This document shows positions 6,444 to 7,303 of a DNA stretch of 7,303 bases, piece after piece. The position numbers were made by a program, and so were the translations under genes. This DNA is from Woeseia sp. (GTDB lineage Bacteria > Pseudomonadota > Gammaproteobacteria > Steroidobacterales > Woeseiaceae). The notes beneath the pieces were generated by a model, which searched no databases, was not told the DNA's origin, and saw nothing but the letters and a program-made list of their open reading frames with translations. The stretch is from contig JABIUH010000200.1 in NCBI GenBank assembly GCA_018701055.1, forward strand, positions 1-7,303, read 5' to 3'. How positions within the stretch are numbered: the first letter of the stretch is position 1; each line of letters opens with the position of its first letter.

Positions 6444-6448
6444 AGGAG
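6444..6448 (+). promoter_or_regulatory. strong ribosome-binding site of the bactofilin gene
   Basis: AGGAG lies 9 nt before the ATG at 6458. It is the best Shine-Dalgarno on the plus strand of this window and fixes the bactofilin start. Its strength fits a structural protein made in larger amounts than the membrane protein encoded just upstream. Confidence 0.75.
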
Positions 6449-6457
6449 TAGTACAAA

Positions 6458-6883
6458 ATGTTCGGGTGGAAACAACGTAGGCACAGTGTGGTTGACACAC
6501 TGGTCGGTCCAAACTCTCAGGTGAACAGCGACCTAAATTTCGCCGGCGGCTGTCATATCGATGGCACGGTCAAGGGCAATGTTAGCGCTGATAGTGATAG
6601 CGATTCGGTGCTGAGCATTTCTGAAGGGGGCATGATTGAGGGGGGTGTGACCGCCCCTTATGTCGTTTTGAACGGCATTGTTCGTGGCGATGTTGTCGCC
6701 GGACAGCGGGTGCAGCTTGGACCCACTGCAAGAGTCATCGGCAATGTATACTACAACCTGATCGAAATGGCGATCGGCGCAGAAATCAACGGTAAGCTTG
6801 TCCATCAGCCCGAAGGAAAGGTACCCTTGTTGGAACGGGCAAATGAGGACGTTGAACTGCCAAGTGTTGCCCCAAAGTCATAA
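6458..6883 (+). CDS. bactofilin (polymer-forming cytoskeletal protein)
   Basis: This 141-residue protein has the size and repeat pattern of bactofilins, which polymerise without nucleotide into membrane-associated filaments that position cell-wall or morphogenesis enzymes. The core (about residues 14-118) shows the short beta-helix repeats of the family: TLVGPNSQVNSDLNFAGG, then IDGTVKGNV, GMIEGGVTAPYVVLNG, IVRGDVVAGQRVQLGPTA and VIGNVYYNLIEMAIGA, each with the recurring Gly and hydrophobic pattern. The N-terminus MFGWKQRR is a short hydrophobic-plus-basic segment like the membrane-targeting sequences known from other bactofilins. The C-terminal 20 residues are acidic and probably disordered. 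The gene follows the coiled-coil membrane protein gene by 21 nt and precedes erpA by 32 nt, consistent with one transcript. Which cell-shape process it serves cannot be told from this window. Confidence 0.93.
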   Translation: MFGWKQRRHSVVDTLVGPNSQVNSDLNFAGGCHIDGTVKGNVSADSDSDSVLSISEGGMIEGGVTAPYVVLNGIVRGDVVAGQRVQLGPTARVIGNVYYNLIEMAIGAEINGKLVHQPEGKVPLLERANEDVELPSVAPKS

Positions 6884-6915
6884 GCAGCCCTCATTCTAGG
6901 AAATCTAATAATCGT

Positions 6916-7284
6916 ATGAACACTACAACACCCGTTATCGGCACCTCAGCAGCACCGCCTCCCGTCGTTTTCACAGATGCGGCCGCGTCAAAAGTGCATG
7001 AGTTGATTTTGGAAGAAAATAACCCGGATTTAATGCTTCGCGTGTTCGTTTCTGGTGGTGGTTGCTCAGGGTTCCAGTACGGATTCACTTTCGACGATGC
7101 CACAGAAGACGGCGATTCCAGTGTCGAAAATCAGGGCGTGACATTGGTTGTTGATCCAATGAGCGTTCAGTACCTAATGGGTGCGGAGATCGACTACAAG
7201 GAAGATCTGCAGGGCGCACAATTCGTTATACGCAACCCCAATGCGACCACCACCTGTGGTTGCGGCTCGTCATTTACCGTCTGA
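6916..7284 (+). CDS. erpA: iron-sulfur cluster insertion protein ErpA (A-type carrier)
   Basis: This 122-residue cytoplasmic A-type carrier receives Fe-S clusters from the assembly scaffold and delivers them to apo-proteins; in E. coli it is needed for the isoprenoid enzymes IspG and IspH. The HesB/IscA fold covers about residues 16-122. The three cluster-binding cysteines are present: C50 in GGGCSGFQYGF, and C114 and C116 in the TTTCGCGSSF tail. The segment VDPMSVQYLMGAEIDY (79-94) is typical of ErpA rather than IscA or SufA. A Thr/Pro/Ala-rich extension of about 15 residues precedes the domain. AGGA lies 14 nt before the ATG, a rather long spacing. The gene is 32 nt behind the bactofilin gene, a neighbourhood I recall from Pseudomonas as well. 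No IscR-type operator is evident upstream. Nothing that looks like a terminator is visible in the 19 nt remaining after the stop. Confidence 0.95.
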   Translation: MNTTTPVIGTSAAPPPVVFTDAAASKVHELILEENNPDLMLRVFVSGGGCSGFQYGFTFDDATEDGDSSVENQGVTLVVDPMSVQYLMGAEIDYKEDLQGAQFVIRNPNATTTCGCGSSFTV

Positions 7285-7303
7285 TATCAAAGGTCGTCGA
7301 AAA

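Overview
The window looks like chromosomal DNA of a gammaproteobacterium with mid-range GC. The evidence is the RppH with Nudix box and long C-terminal part typical of that group, a fused AroQ chorismate mutase/prephenate dehydrogenase, and the cluster hemJ / DUF6776-type membrane protein / bactofilin / erpA. As I recall it, Pseudomonas has the same cluster with argC inserted between hemJ and the DUF6776 gene. I cannot name the genus. I see no mobile element, CRISPR array, tRNA or rRNA.

Layout. (1) Positions 1-2243, minus strand: frmA/adhC (glutathione-dependent formaldehyde dehydrogenase), followed after 42 nt by a gamma-glutamyltransferase-family gene that runs off the left edge. (2) Positions 2244-2401: a 158-bp divergent promoter region. 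(3) Positions 2402-5177, plus strand: a tightly packed operon of tyrA (chorismate mutase-prephenate dehydrogenase), an FbpA-like solute-binding lipoprotein, and rppH (RNA pyrophosphohydrolase). Its junctions are a 2-nt gap and a 1-nt overlap. (4) Positions 5139-5573, minus strand: hemJ, whose 3' end overlaps the 3' end of rppH by 39 nt. A possible hemJ terminator lies inside the rppH coding sequence. (5) Positions 5574-5722: a second divergent intergenic region. (6) Positions 5723-7284, plus strand: a coiled-coil inner-membrane protein, a bactofilin and erpA, probably one operon. Gene-free DNA is limited to the two divergent regions and a few short spacers.

How the genes fit together. FrmA oxidises the spontaneous formaldehyde-glutathione adduct, and its co-directional neighbour belongs to a family that hydrolyses gamma-glutamyl bonds, so that pair may form a thiol or aldehyde handling unit. 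TyrA feeds tyrosine synthesis and RppH starts mRNA decay by removing 5' pyrophosphate; their sharing of an operon with a lipoprotein has no obvious metabolic logic. HemJ (haem synthesis) and ErpA (Fe-S cluster delivery) flank a putative envelope/cytoskeleton pair made of the membrane protein and the bactofilin.

I found no wholly new system. The items most worth a second look are: the solute-binding lipoprotein that lacks the iron ligands of its family; the absent prephenate-binding arginine in TyrA; the GGT-like gene paired with frmA; the convergent rppH/hemJ overlap with its embedded terminator candidate; and the membrane-protein/bactofilin pair.
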